DNA of 64,000 bases. Source: an uncultured Saprospiraceae bacterium. Its GTDB lineage: Bacteria > Bacteroidota > Bacteroidia > Chitinophagales > Saprospiraceae. A model generated the notes under the pieces. The model was not told the DNA's origin. It saw nothing but the letters and a program-made list of their open reading frames with translations, and did no database searches. Position 1 is the stretch's first letter, and every line of letters begins with the position of its first letter. Location of the stretch: NCBI GenBank assembly GCA_905480605.1, contig CAJQRD010000035.1, forward strand, positions 39,677 to 103,676. The letters run 5' to 3'. A program made the position numbers and the translations under genes. Of the stretch, positions 36,799 to 46,417 are shown piece by piece.

Positions 36799-38364
36799 AT
36801 GCCTAATAAATCGGAAAAGAAATTTAGAATTTGGGAACCTCTAGTTGTAGGTATCTCTGCTGCAATTGGCTTGCTAGCTGGGTACAATATGAACTTTAAT
36901 AACAATGACTATTCTCTTTTAAGTATCAATCAATCTGAAAATATATCGATCAATAAAGATGGGCGTATAGAAGAGATCCTGAGATTTATAGAAACCAATT
37001 ATGTTGACAGCCTTAATCAAGATGTTATTGCAGTTGATGCTATTAGGCATATTCTCAAACAACTTGATCCTCACAGTAGCTATATTTCTCCAGAAGAATT
37101 GGCAGATCATAATGAGAAAATGGATGGAGAGTACAATGGGATTGGTATTGAAACAATAGAACTCAATGATACATTTTATATAAGCAAATTGCTTAATGAT
37201 GCACCTGCTAAAAATGATGGGATCAAATTGGGAGATGCTATTATTTCTATAAATGGGGATTTGGTTGCAGGCAATAAAAGTTCATTTGATAAAATTCGTT
37301 CATATTTTAAATCTAGAGAAAATGATCTTCTAGAGATTGAAGTCTTACCCGTGAGTCAAAATGCGACACATATTATTAAGGTGCGGCCAGAAGTTATAGT
37401 TATGGCTTCTGCCAATAGTTCTTACATGATTGATGAAGAAACGGCCTATATCCAAATGACAAGATTTAGTGCAAATACCTATGAGCAATTCATGCAATCA
37501 ATTGAAAAACTTATTGCTGATAAACCTGAAATGAATCTTATTTTAGACCTCAGAGATAATCCAGGAGGATTTTTACCTGAGGCAATCAATATACTTTCTC
37601 AAATGTTTGATGAAAAGGATAAATTGCTTTGTTTCACTGAAGGGTTGAATAGAAAGAAATCAGACTACTTTTCAACGGGAAAGAACTTTTATAAATTAAA
37701 GAAAATAGCAGTTTTAATAAATGAATATGCTGCTTCAGGAAGTGAAATAGTAGCAGGAGCTATTCAGGATTGGGATCGTGGAATTGTGATTGGAAATACC
37801 AGCTATGGCAAAGGACTTGTGCAAGAAATATTTCCTCTTAAAAATGGTGGGGCACTACGACTAACTGTTGCCAAATACTATACACCAAGTGGCAGGCTAA
37901 TTCAAAAGTCATATAGAAATATTAATAAATCCTTTGAAAGTGACAGCAACGAATATCGAACACTTTTACTTGATAGAAATGTTGATGGAGGAGGAGGAAT
38001 AGTCCCAGATATTGTTGTTGAAGATAACTTCAATGATTATTGTTATAATTTAATGGGATATGCTGATTATTTTTTACTGCATAAAATGAAGCAGAATAGA
38101 AGTGATTCCTTAAACTTTAAAGACTTCAATTCATCAAAATTTGTTGATTTTGTTATAAATGAATTTGGAGATGATCTTAAAGTATTAGATGCGAATTGTA
38201 CACATGATTTATCTGATTTTATAAATGCAAGATATATGAGAATGTCACAAGGCGAAACAAGTTATCTTAGATATATAAATGAAAATGATAATTATGTAAG
38301 AGAAGCTATGGATTTTATGAATGATCGTAAAACTACAATGGCCTTACTTTCTAAGGAAAATTAA
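36799..38364 (+). CDS. S41-family C-terminal processing protease (CtpA-like)
   Basis: Exported serine protease with a Ser/Lys dyad, 521 residues. A single hydrophobic segment at residues 13-25 (LVVGISAAIGLLAGY) follows a basic start and may act as signal anchor. A PDZ domain is centred near residues 115-180 (GEYNGIGIETIELND, LGDAIISINGDLV). In the protease domain the catalytic Ser313 lies in YAASGSE and Lys338 in TSYGKGLVQ, the usual spacing. The LRLTVAKYYTPSGRLIQ motif follows. The C-terminus carries an extra region of about 120 residues. Its last 21 nt overlap the antisense end of the threonylcarbamoyl-AMP synthase gene. Confidence 0.93.
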   Translation: MPNKSEKKFRIWEPLVVGISAAIGLLAGYNMNFNNNDYSLLSINQSENISINKDGRIEEILRFIETNYVDSLNQDVIAVDAIRHILKQLDPHSSYISPEELADHNEKMDGEYNGIGIETIELNDTFYISKLLNDAPAKNDGIKLGDAIISINGDLVAGNKSSFDKIRSYFKSRENDLLEIEVLPVSQNATHIIKVRPEVIVMASANSSYMIDEETAYIQMTRFSANTYEQFMQSIEKLIADKPEMNLILDLRDNPGGFLPEAINILSQMFDEKDKLLCFTEGLNRKKSDYFSTGKNFYKLKKIAVLINEYAASGSEIVAGAIQDWDRGIVIGNTSYGKGLVQEIFPLKNGGALRLTVAKYYTPSGRLIQKSYRNINKSFESDSNEYRTLLLDRNVDGGGGIVPDIVVEDNFNDYCYNLMGYADYFLLHKMKQNRSDSLNFKDFNSSKFVDFVINEFGDDLKVLDANCTHDLSDFINARYMRMSQGETSYLRYINENDNYVREAMDFMNDRKTTMALLSKEN

Positions 38365-38916
38365 TTCACCGTCTTCATCAAATTTAATCAGCATCGAAGG
38401 AGGATTTGTTTCTTTTAATTGTCTTCCTTCATTAAATACATAGTCTACTTTTTCAATAACGTTTGACTCAACTTGAGAAAAAAGCTGAGGGGCAGGTTCT
38501 CCTTGAATATTAGCGCTGGTTGAAACAAGCGGATGACCTAACGCAGAGATCAAGTCCACCAACAAAGGATGTTTAGTTACGCGAATAGCTACAGTATTGT
38601 AATCAGAAGTCAAATAAGTAGGGAGATTCTCGTTCGCTTCGTAAATGACGGACAATGGTCTTTGATGAAAATGAATTAATGTTTCTATTCTTGGATGAAT
38701 TTCTTTGATATACTGTTTTAGTAATTGGATGTTATGTACAAGTAGGATCAAGGGTTTGTCAGCATCCCTGTTTTTAATGTCATAGATTTTGTCAACAGCT
38801 ATCTTACTATATGCGCTGCAACCTAACCCCCAAACTGTATCTGTTGGTGATAAGATGATTTTGTTTTCAATAAGAATATCCTTTACGACATTTAGGTCAT
38901 CTAAATAATTGTGCAT
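38344..38916 (-). CDS. tsaC: L-threonylcarbamoyladenylate synthase (Sua5/YciO/YrdC)
   Basis: Makes threonylcarbamoyl-AMP from threonine, bicarbonate and ATP, the first step to t6A37 in tRNA, cytoplasmic. The 190-residue single-domain form is TsaC-like. Marks: IILSPTDTVWGLGCSA near residue 21, RDADKPLILLVHN (the KxRxxxKPL-type loop), TVAIRVTKHPLL and PLVSTSANIQGEPAP. The C-terminus reads SMLIKFDEDGELIFLRK. Its 3' end overlaps that of the S41 protease by 21 nt on the opposite strand, an uncommonly deep convergent overlap. Confidence 0.94.
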   Translation of the reverse strand: MHNYLDDLNVVKDILIENKIILSPTDTVWGLGCSAYSKIAVDKIYDIKNRDADKPLILLVHNIQLLKQYIKEIHPRIETLIHFHQRPLSVIYEANENLPTYLTSDYNTVAIRVTKHPLLVDLISALGHPLVSTSANIQGEPAPQLFSQVESNVIEKVDYVFNEGRQLKETNPPSMLIKFDEDGELIFLRK

Positions 38917-39158
38917 ATAAAAGATTACATTGGTTTGACGTTAAATTTTTGCTACTTAGAATGAAACATCTAAGGCTAAAACATTGTTTATTTTTTGATC
39001 TCTGCTAATTAACGCAAGAAAATTCCATTAAATTTTACAATTCGACACGGAATTATAAGAATTTTGACAATTATATTAGCTTTACTAAAGTTATTATTAA
39101 TATTACTAAGAAGTGGTTTAACAATATTATCTTTCATCAAAGAAAGTACTTTTCTCAA

Positions 39159-41453
39159 ATGATAAAATTGATTAAAAATATATCTATTGCATTATTATTG
39201 CTTTCATCTTTTGAAGGTAATTCTGCACATATTGTTGGCGGTGATGCAAATTATACCTTTGTGAGTTACAACAGTGATTCAACAAGGATAACTCTAAGGT
39301 TTGAATTCAATATGTATCGTGATGAGTTTAGTGGAGGTGCAGATTTTGATAACACTGCAGAATTTGGGGTTTTCAGAGAAACGACCGGGGGAAACTGGGT
39401 CAATATCGATATCAGAAATATAAGCCCTGGACGCGTTTCTAATATTCCTTCACTCGACAATCCTTGTATTCAAGAACCATCAGATGTGGGAACAGAGGCG
39501 ACTTCGTATACTTTTGAATACACTTTTGATGTTATAAATACTTCTTACCAAGTGGCCTATCAAAGATGCTGTAGAAATAACTCAATAACAAATATTGTAA
39601 ATCCAGGTGATACAGGGGCTGCTTTTAATGTAACTATCTCTCCTGAAGCTCAACGTATTGGAAATAGTAGTCCAAGGTTTAATGACTTTCCACCACTTTT
39701 TCTGTGCGCCAATGAAGCATTTACTTTTGATGATTCAGCTACAGACCCTGATGGCGATGTCATAAGATACAGTTTTTGTGCACCATCCGAAGCCGGAGGA
39801 ACAGTAGATGCAATGACAGGAAATTTGGGTTGTTGTGATTGTGTAAGACCAGATGCTACGCGATGCTCTCCACCTTTTGGAGATGTTCAATTTGCTCCGC
39901 CTTTTACATCAGTTTCACCTATTGGTGGAAATCCAGTTGTTACTATAAACAATATCACAGGAATCATATCAGGAGCTCCAAATGTCGTTGGACAATTTGT
40001 TGTTGGTGTTTGTGCAGAGGAATATAGAGACGGTGTTTTAATAGGTACCATCCAAAGAGACTTTCAGTTCAATATAACATCTTGTGTCTCAAATGTTGTG
40101 GCAGAGTTTGATTATGAAATCATAGCTCCTACAAATCCTAATGATGATTGTAAAAACTTCCGAATAAATTCTTGTGGAGAGAATGTAGTTACAATTCTAA
40201 ACAACAGTAGTATTCCTGAAGAAATATTTTCTTACCATTGGTTATTTTACAACCCAGATGGTTCTATTTTGGAAGAAATAGCTGGAGGTCCTGAAGTTAG
40301 AGATGTTGAGATTACATTTCCTGGTTTAGGTCAATATCAAGGAAATATGGTTTTAAATGAAGGGACAGAATGTTCAGATGAAGCTTGTTTCTTCGTTAAC
40401 ATTTTTCCAGATATATCAGCTGATTTTACTTTTGATTATGATACATGTGTTGCTGGGCCAGTCACTTTCCTTAATCAATCATTATCTGGAGCGATTGGAG
40501 GTATTACTGATTATGAATGGGATTTTGGAGATGGAACGTCATCAACATTAAGAGACCCTACCCATAAATTTGAAACTCCAGGTACAAAGAACGTCTCATT
40601 AACTGTTATTGACAGGAATGAATGCATTGCGGAAATAGATATTCGATTGGATTACTTTCCTGTCCCTCAATTGATAGTTGTTGAACCCAGTTCTTTTGTT
40701 GGATGTCTGCCTTCTGATGTTTTCTTTGAAAATCTATCATCCCCAATTGATGAAACATATGATATCAAATGGGATTTTGGAGATGGTGGCGAAAGTAGTG
40801 AAATAAGTCCTATTCACTCTTACACTGAAGCGGGAGGTTATAATATTGGTTTAGAAATAACATCACCATTGGGTTGCACTATCTCTGAAACCTTCAATTC
40901 ATTTATCACCATTTTAGAATCTCCAGAAGCTGACTTTTCATTTTCCCCAGATGAGCCAAATAACTTTACTGAAGCTGTATCATTTACAGATGCTTCGACA
41001 AATGCCTCATCTTGGCAATGGGTTTTTGGTGATGTAGGTTCATCATTGGCTCAGAACCCAATCTACCCATTTCCAGATACCGGGGTATATAGAGTTGTAT
41101 TAACTGTTTTTCATCCAATAACAAGTTGCCCTGACTCTATTTCAAAGTTGGTAGATATAAGTCCATTGACAACATTGTATATGCCAAATGCGTTTACACC
41201 TAATAATGACGGCAGCAATGATATTTTTAAGGGGAAAGGTTTCTTTCAAGCAATCTCAAACTATGAATTAAATGTCTTTAATCGTTGGGGGCAAATGATA
41301 TTTACATCGCAAGATCCAAATGAAGGTTGGAATGGACAATTTGAAAATACAGGGGCAATTTCTCCTTTAGGGGTATATGTTTACAAAGCAAGCTTTATTG
41401 ACCCCAGAGGAGAGCAGAAAGTAGTGGAAGGGCACGTGACCTTGATCAGGTAG
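39159..41453 (+). CDS. Large secreted PKD-domain protein with type-B type IX secretion C-terminal domain
   Basis: Exported adhesin-like protein of 764 residues. The N-terminal signal (MIKLIKNISIALLLLSSFEG) is followed by HIVGGDANYTF, an opening common in gliding-motility-associated surface proteins. Three PKD-type Ig domains follow from about residue 415 (WDFGDGTSSTLRDPTHKF; WDFGDGGESSEISPIHSY; WVFGDVGSSLAQNPIYPF). The last 95 residues match the type-B sorting signal (LYMPNAFTPNNDGSNDIF, LNVFNRWGQMIFTS, GVYVYKASF), which routes cargo through type IX secretion. Several cysteine pairs (RCCRNN, GCCDC) lie in the N-terminal half. Function is likely surface attachment. Confidence 0.9.
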   Translation: MIKLIKNISIALLLLSSFEGNSAHIVGGDANYTFVSYNSDSTRITLRFEFNMYRDEFSGGADFDNTAEFGVFRETTGGNWVNIDIRNISPGRVSNIPSLDNPCIQEPSDVGTEATSYTFEYTFDVINTSYQVAYQRCCRNNSITNIVNPGDTGAAFNVTISPEAQRIGNSSPRFNDFPPLFLCANEAFTFDDSATDPDGDVIRYSFCAPSEAGGTVDAMTGNLGCCDCVRPDATRCSPPFGDVQFAPPFTSVSPIGGNPVVTINNITGIISGAPNVVGQFVVGVCAEEYRDGVLIGTIQRDFQFNITSCVSNVVAEFDYEIIAPTNPNDDCKNFRINSCGENVVTILNNSSIPEEIFSYHWLFYNPDGSILEEIAGGPEVRDVEITFPGLGQYQGNMVLNEGTECSDEACFFVNIFPDISADFTFDYDTCVAGPVTFLNQSLSGAIGGITDYEWDFGDGTSSTLRDPTHKFETPGTKNVSLTVIDRNECIAEIDIRLDYFPVPQLIVVEPSSFVGCLPSDVFFENLSSPIDETYDIKWDFGDGGESSEISPIHSYTEAGGYNIGLEITSPLGCTISETFNSFITILESPEADFSFSPDEPNNFTEAVSFTDASTNASSWQWVFGDVGSSLAQNPIYPFPDTGVYRVVLTVFHPITSCPDSISKLVDISPLTTLYMPNAFTPNNDGSNDIFKGKGFFQAISNYELNVFNRWGQMIFTSQDPNEGWNGQFENTGAISPLGVYVYKASFIDPRGEQKVVEGHVTLIR

Positions 41454-41584
41454 TATTTATTGCTCAAAAGCAATAATTGCTGAATATTACCGAGATAAAT
41501 AAGAAGCTTTTTATAACAGATTACATTTATATTTAATATTTAGAAAAAATATATTTAATTCGGGTTTTTATCCTTAAAAAAATA

Positions 41585-41592
41585 TATCTTTG
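41585..41592 (+). promoter_or_regulatory. TAnnTTTG promoter box candidate for rplS
   Basis: TATCTTTG fits the consensus exactly and sits 31 nt before the L19 start. No good upstream TTTG at 19 nt is seen, so only the -7 element is claimed. Confidence 0.45.
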
Positions 41593-41623
41593 CGCTCCTA
41601 ATTTAAAATTTAAGCATACGACC

Positions 41624-41983
41624 ATGGATTTGATAAATTATGTTCACGAGCAAGTAACGAAAAAGAAAGATCTTCCTAATTTCAAGCCAGGAGATAATAT
41701 AGCTGTTAGTTATAAGATTATTGAGGGCGCTAAGGAAAGAATACAAATATTCAAAGGGAATGTTATTCAAATCAATGGTATCGGATCTACTAAAACATTT
41801 ACCGTAAGGAAAATGTCTAATGGGATAGGTGTTGAAAGAATCTTTCCAATCTCTTCTCCAATTATTGATGAAATCAAAATATTGAAGCACGGTAAAGTAA
41901 GAAGAGCTAAGCTTTATTACCTAAGAGAATTGGTTGGTAAAAAGGCTAAGATCAAAGAAAAAGCTTTTTCTAAGAAATCTTAA
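41624..41983 (+). CDS. rplS: 50S ribosomal protein L19
   Basis: Structural protein of the large ribosomal subunit at the interface with the 30S subunit. The 119-residue length is typical. Marks: [20 protein letters not shown] near residue 19, [20 protein letters not shown], the [20 protein letters not shown] strand set, and the C-terminal [20 protein letters not shown]. Start ATG follows a TATCTTTG box. Its last codon overlaps the converging SDR gene by 4 nt, so no terminator separates the two. No other ribosomal gene is linked here. Confidence 0.97.
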   Translation: MDLINYVHEQVTKKKDLPNFKPGDNIAVSYKIIEGAKERIQIFKGNVIQINGIGSTKTFTVRKMSNGIGVERIFPISSPIIDEIKILKHGKVRRAKLYYLRELVGKKAKIKEKAFSKKS

Positions 41984-42843
41984 ACAGGTCTGTATTTTTT
42001 AGGATTCTTGTTACCAAGATTTTTCCAAATTAATATATCTAACCATTTCGATGGTACATAATATGACATTATCTTAAATAATGTCTTGTTCTTACGAATC
42101 ATATACCTCAACTTTGGATTTGGACTAAGAGCAATATTTAAAATACAACGAGAGACAGTATTGACATTCAATGCTGTCTTTTCTGTATTCTGAATTATTT
42201 TATCAGCCTTGGCAATTATCATATCAAAGTGTCCACCTTTAAACTTATCAAAGGCCCCAACAGTTTTTCGCCATATTTCTGTTTTAATAGGACCAGGTTG
42301 AATTCCCACAACTTTGATATTCATATACTTTAATTCTCTTCTATATATATCAATCATACATTCTAAAGCATGCTTAGATATACAATACGGACCATTAAAA
42401 GGTGCTGCAAAAATGCCTGAAATTGAACTGATAAAAATTATACGAGGATCTAATTCCATATTAGTATGATCCATTATGGGTATGATATGATTGGTCACCT
42501 TTCTTGTTGCAATCAAATTGACGTTCATTTGATGAAAAAATGAATCATCGTCAATCATATTTAAAGGTCCTGGTGTTGCAATTCCAGCATTGTTAATAAG
42601 GCAATAGATCAATTCTCCATTCAAGTTTGATTTTAACTCGTCTATACACATGACCAAAGCTTCATCATCAGTAATATCACAGATCAAAGCTTTAAAATCA
42701 TCGCCGAGTTCGACGTTTAACCTGGATTTATCTTCGGCACTTCGGACTGTACCAAAAACTTTAAATCCTTTTGACAGTAGTAATTTACTGGCATCCAAAC
42801 CTATTCCGCTAGATACCCCAGTAATAAATATGTTCTTTTTCAT
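41980..42843 (-). CDS. Short-chain dehydrogenase/reductase (SDR) family enzyme
   Basis: NAD(P)-dependent oxidoreductase of about 287 residues. The frame extends upstream to 42945, but [15 protein letters not shown] at 42843 is the natural start. The nucleotide-binding motif is TGVSSGIG (TGxxxGIG), the structural motif is NNAG, and the catalytic triad is ISSISG with YCISK (Ser, Tyr-x3-Lys). PGPIKTEIW follows, as usual for classical SDRs. The C-terminal region from residue 200 ([20 protein letters not shown]) is that of the retinol-dehydrogenase-like group. Substrate unknown. It converges on rplS with 4 nt overlap and has no operon partner. Confidence 0.92.
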   Translation of the reverse strand: MKKNIFITGVSSGIGLDASKLLLSKGFKVFGTVRSAEDKSRLNVELGDDFKALICDITDDEALVMCIDELKSNLNGELIYCLINNAGIATPGPLNMIDDDSFFHQMNVNLIATRKVTNHIIPIMDHTNMELDPRIIFISSISGIFAAPFNGPYCISKHALECMIDIYRRELKYMNIKVVGIQPGPIKTEIWRKTVGAFDKFKGGHFDMIIAKADKIIQNTEKTALNVNTVSRCILNIALSPNPKLRYMIRKNKTLFKIMSYYVPSKWLDILIWKNLGNKNPKKYRPV

Positions 42844-42993
42844 ATTATCAAACTTATAACATAAAACTGGAATATGATTGGCATTGATTGAGAAAACCGT
42901 ATCAGAGAGCTCAAAACCTAAACTTAACCTAATCGGATTGTGCAAACTTAAACTTATTATTATAACTTTATCCTTGGTTAAAAACAGATTGTA

Positions 42994-43374
42994 GTGATCC
43001 GAATTATTTGTATATTTTCTTTGCTTTTATTTGCCTCCTCGTGTAAAAATGACACTCAGGCACCTAAGAAAACTATAGATATTGAAAATGTAGTGGGGTC
43101 TTGGGATGTTATTCATTCTACTAGGAATAACCGTGTCGCCAATTCATTAAGCAATGCAGCTTTTATAATTACAGACACAACATTTAATTGTAATTTTCTA
43201 GATGCCTCACAATCTTTCCCATATTCGTTTGATGGAAAGGATATAATTGTGTTAAATCCAAGTAAATCTATATATTCTGTCCGTCTTTTGACTCCAGACA
43301 CCTTGCTTTTGGCTGCAGAAATTAAAAACTTCGATTTCAAATTCACTTCTGTAAAAAGAACACAAAATGACTAG
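42994..43374 (+). CDS. Small lipocalin-like lipoprotein
   Basis: A 126-residue lipoprotein with GTG start and a signal ending FASSC (Cys17). The mature part VVGSWDVIHSTRNN and the alternating strands that follow (FIITDTTFNCNF, DIIVLNPSKSIYSVRLL, DTLLLAAEI) resemble lipocalin-like domains in Bacteroidota. Ligand unknown. It overlaps the next gene by 8 nt, so it is translationally coupled to the GWxTD-domain gene. It sits at the head of a + strand operon that also includes the nitrilase gene. Confidence 0.75.
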   Translation: MIRIICIFSLLLFASSCKNDTQAPKKTIDIENVVGSWDVIHSTRNNRVANSLSNAAFIITDTTFNCNFLDASQSFPYSFDGKDIIVLNPSKSIYSVRLLTPDTLLLAAEIKNFDFKFTSVKRTQND

Positions 43375-44821
43375 ATTTTTGATTGTTTTTTGTATCTCAT
43401 TCTTATTCAATTTGAATCTTGCTGCTATGGAAATTAGTGTTTCCACAGCTTGCTTTGTAAATGAGAATATATCATACATAGAAATATACAGTCGTGTTTC
43501 TGGAGAATCTGTACAATGGGTTAGTGACTCCGCTCAAATAAATACAATCTATTCCAATATTGAGTATTTAGTCTTAATCTCTAAAGGTGATAAACTGATA
43601 GTTGCCGAAAAATATAATTTGACAAGTCCTGGGTCAGAACTTCAATCAGACTACTGGGATATGAAGCGATTTGGGCTAGAGGCCGGCGATTATAATTTGA
43701 AATTGCAATATATTGACTTGAATAATACTGTTGATACTTTTTCATTTGAGAGAGAGTTAGAAGTTAAACCAAGCAATAACTCTTTAGCACATTCTGATAT
43801 TCTTTTTATGTCAGAAGTTGATGACTCAAACAGTGATTTACCATTTGAGAAATCTAATTTTAAATTTGAGCCATTAGCATATAACTTATTGAATCCAGAC
43901 AATAGCTCATTGATTTTTTATACAGAATTATACAATTCAGATAAAGCATTCAGCGAAGATTATTTCATAAAGTATTATTTGGAAAATACTGAAAAATCTG
44001 GTTTTGACGCCTATTCTAAAACGGGCTATAAAAAGTTAAAGCCAAAGCCCTTTGAAGCTTTGTTAATTAATTTTGATTTGGCGGAGATGAAGAGTGGTAA
44101 TTACAAACTGCATATTGAAATCAATAAAAAAGACAAGTCTGTTTTAAAGTCATTCTCCGAAAGGTTTTCTATTTACAATCCTCTGGAAGATTACAAACAA
44201 ACATTTCTAGGTGACGCCTCTTTCGAAACATCTTTCGTTCAAATGTTGAGCGAAGAGGAACTGAATTATGCACTTAAGGCGATCTTTCCTAGATTGGGTA
44301 ATAATATGACAGACTTGGTGAATCAAATTATTCGTAACGATGAATTGGATCCTAAAAAATATTTTTTATACAATTTCTGGTCTTCATTTTCACAGAACGA
44401 CTACAAAGGAATTTTTGAAAAGTATATGGATGTTGCCAAAGCTGTTGATTTGACCTATGCCAATAATGTGGGTCATGGTTTCGAAACTCACCGTGGTTAT
44501 TATTTTTTAAAATATGGAAAGCCCGATGACATCATTTTTGTTGAAGATGAACCTACAGCACCGCCATATGAAATTTGGATTTTTAACTATTTGGCAGAAA
44601 CACAACAAACTAATGTTAGGTTTCTATTCTATAATCCATCTCTTGTAACCAATGATTTTATTCTGTTACATTCTACATGCAGGGGAGAGAGAAATAATCC
44701 ACGTTGGGAGTTGGAACTTTACAGCGCAGCTTACAATGATTTACCCTCAAGTGCTATAGATGGAAGAACAATGCCTGATGGATTCAATCGGAATGCCCGT
44801 AAAATCTTTGATGAATTTTAG
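43367..44821 (+). CDS. GWxTD-domain exported protein
   Basis: A 484-residue exported protein with signal peptide ending LNLAAM. The C-terminal third holds the GWxTD-type domain: YFLYNFWSSFSQNDYKGIF, then GHGFETHRGYYFLKYGKPDD, and PYEIWIFNYL. The name-giving GWxTD motif is changed to GFETH here. The family is common in Bacteroidota, Acidobacteria and Latescibacteria and its role is unknown. The N-terminal part is beta-rich, reminiscent of Ig-like or DUF-type strands (ISYIEIYSRVSGESVQWV). It overlaps the preceding lipoprotein gene and precedes the nitrilase gene by 32 nt, forming a likely three-gene operon. Confidence 0.82.
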   Translation: MTRFLIVFCISFLFNLNLAAMEISVSTACFVNENISYIEIYSRVSGESVQWVSDSAQINTIYSNIEYLVLISKGDKLIVAEKYNLTSPGSELQSDYWDMKRFGLEAGDYNLKLQYIDLNNTVDTFSFERELEVKPSNNSLAHSDILFMSEVDDSNSDLPFEKSNFKFEPLAYNLLNPDNSSLIFYTELYNSDKAFSEDYFIKYYLENTEKSGFDAYSKTGYKKLKPKPFEALLINFDLAEMKSGNYKLHIEINKKDKSVLKSFSERFSIYNPLEDYKQTFLGDASFETSFVQMLSEEELNYALKAIFPRLGNNMTDLVNQIIRNDELDPKKYFLYNFWSSFSQNDYKGIFEKYMDVAKAVDLTYANNVGHGFETHRGYYFLKYGKPDDIIFVEDEPTAPPYEIWIFNYLAETQQTNVRFLFYNPSLVTNDFILLHSTCRGERNNPRWELELYSAAYNDLPSSAIDGRTMPDGFNRNARKIFDEF

Positions 44822-44853
44822 GTTTTTTTTATCTATAAATTATATTATTAATT

Positions 44854-45624
44854 ATGTCTGAATTAAGTGTCGCACTTTTACAATCATTTACTTCTTGGCA
44901 TAATCCTCAAGCCAATATTATTTCCATCCAAGATCAATTGAATCAATTAAACAGTAGGGCAGATATCATTATTTTACCTGAGATGTGGTTGACAGGATTT
45001 ACAATGAAGGCCCATCAATTTTGTAGGGATTTAGATTTGGGCTTAAATGCAATGATAAAATGGAGCACAGACTTTAAATCAGCAATAATAGGCTCGCTAA
45101 TTACTAAAGTTGATGATGCTTATTACAACAGAGCCTATGTTATTTCTAATGGTGAAATTATTCACAGCTACGATAAGAAACATCTTTTTGCTTTTTCAGG
45201 AGAGGATAGGTTTTATAATTCCGGAAATAAAAAATGTATTTTCGAATTCAACAATTGGAAGATTTGTCTGAATGTTTGTTATGATCTAAGATTTCCTGTA
45301 TGGTCTCGAAATATTGATGATTACGATATTCTAATATATTGCGCGAACTGGCCAGATAAACGTATCTCTGCTTGGGATACTTTGCTAAAAGCAAGAGCAA
45401 TAGAAAATCAATGCTACGTCCTAGGAGTTAATTGCACGGGTGAAGACGCATGGCACAATACTTATGCAGGACATTCATCAATTGTTAATTTTGACGGCGA
45501 CAACCTTGAATTGCTCAAAGGGAGGTCTGGGATTTTAACTTATAAGCTGAATCTTGATGAACTTCAAGAGTTTAGAAATAAATTTCCATTTTTGAAAGAT
45601 AGAGATACCTTTGAGTTACAATAA
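44854..45624 (+). CDS. Carbon-nitrogen hydrolase, omega-amidase (YafV/NIT2)-like
   Basis: Cytoplasmic nitrilase-family amidase of 256 residues. The Glu-Lys-Cys triad is readable: Glu43 in LPEMWLTGF, Lys108 in YDKKHLFAF and Cys142 in LNVCYDLRFPVW. Motif YAGHSSIVNFDG near residue 210 also fits YafV. These enzymes hydrolyse alpha-ketoglutaramate or alpha-ketosuccinamate, so-called metabolite repair. It is the last gene of the operon starting at 42994, with its stop about 100 nt from the next gene's start. The exact substrate is inferred from family only. Confidence 0.88.
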   Translation: MSELSVALLQSFTSWHNPQANIISIQDQLNQLNSRADIIILPEMWLTGFTMKAHQFCRDLDLGLNAMIKWSTDFKSAIIGSLITKVDDAYYNRAYVISNGEIIHSYDKKHLFAFSGEDRFYNSGNKKCIFEFNNWKICLNVCYDLRFPVWSRNIDDYDILIYCANWPDKRISAWDTLLKARAIENQCYVLGVNCTGEDAWHNTYAGHSSIVNFDGDNLELLKGRSGILTYKLNLDELQEFRNKFPFLKDRDTFELQ

Positions 45625-45726
45625 AATATTGTATCAGTCTATCTCTCAATTTCTTTTAAATACTTTCATGTTTTATGAAATTCTGTCTATCTTATTTTGT
45701 TACTTTACAGGAAAATCTACTGTCTT

Positions 45727-46176
45727 ATGAAAGATCGAAAAACTAAAATTGCACTAGGAATCATCTTGATACTATTAGTTATACAGGTATTCAGTATTGA
45801 TAAGACAAATCCAAATGTAGACCCAAATTTAGATATGTTCAAAACGGTTAAGATGCCAGTCGATGTTGAGGCACTATTAAAAAATTCTTGTGTTGACTGT
45901 CATAGCAACGAGACCACTTATCCTTGGTACACGAATATAGAACCGGTGAGTTGGTGGGTCAAAGGGCATATCAATAGAGGAAGACAAACATTTAATATTT
46001 CAGAGTGGCAGTCTTATGACGCTTCAAAGAAAAACCATAAAATCAATGATTGCATGGAAGTGATTGAAAAAAAATGGATGCCAATGGGTATTTATACATG
46101 GCTACATCCCAAAGCAAAGCTTAGTGATGCGGAGAGAAAGCGTCTAATTGTATTTTTCGAATCCTTAAGAAAGTAG
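45727..46176 (+). CDS. Haem-binding domain protein (CxxCH)
   Basis: Membrane-anchored c-type haem-binding protein of about 149 residues. I start it at the ATG at 45727 (MKDRKTK) and not at 45697. An N-terminal transmembrane helix (IALGIILILLVIQVFSI) is followed by the haem site CVDCHSNETTYPWYTN with Cys55, Cys58 and His59, and PVSWWVKGHINRGRQ, a segment typical of the Bacteroidota haem-binding family. The distal Met ligand could be in KKWMPMGIYTW near residue 115. It probably works in periplasmic electron transfer; partner unknown. Confidence 0.88.
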   Translation: MKDRKTKIALGIILILLVIQVFSIDKTNPNVDPNLDMFKTVKMPVDVEALLKNSCVDCHSNETTYPWYTNIEPVSWWVKGHINRGRQTFNISEWQSYDASKKNHKINDCMEVIEKKWMPMGIYTWLHPKAKLSDAERKRLIVFFESLRK

Positions 46177-46417
46177 ATAAAACAAAGCTGTTTCACATTA
46201 CATTTTAAGGGCAGCGTTATTTCATAGGCGCCATTAAAGCCGTGTTGGCATTGAATTAATGTTGGCATCGTTGGCATTGAGTCATAGTTGACAACGAATG
46301 CTTGTATTTCTGACGAAATGTCTTCTAAGATTTAAGACAAACAGGGTTCCCTATCCCTTATTATTATTACTTTTGGCAAAATTTGAGGATTCTGTGATTT
46401 ATACAAAGATTATCAAT

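Noticed and set aside
41457..41476. Hairpin TTATTGCT / AGCAATAA after the PKD protein gene.
   Set aside because: Stem of 8 bp without a following T run; too weak to call a terminator.
46244..46280. Three copies of GTTGGCAT in about 37 bases before the TonB receptor gene.
   Set aside because: Short and imperfect, with no palindromic structure or regular spacing; likely a small local duplication.
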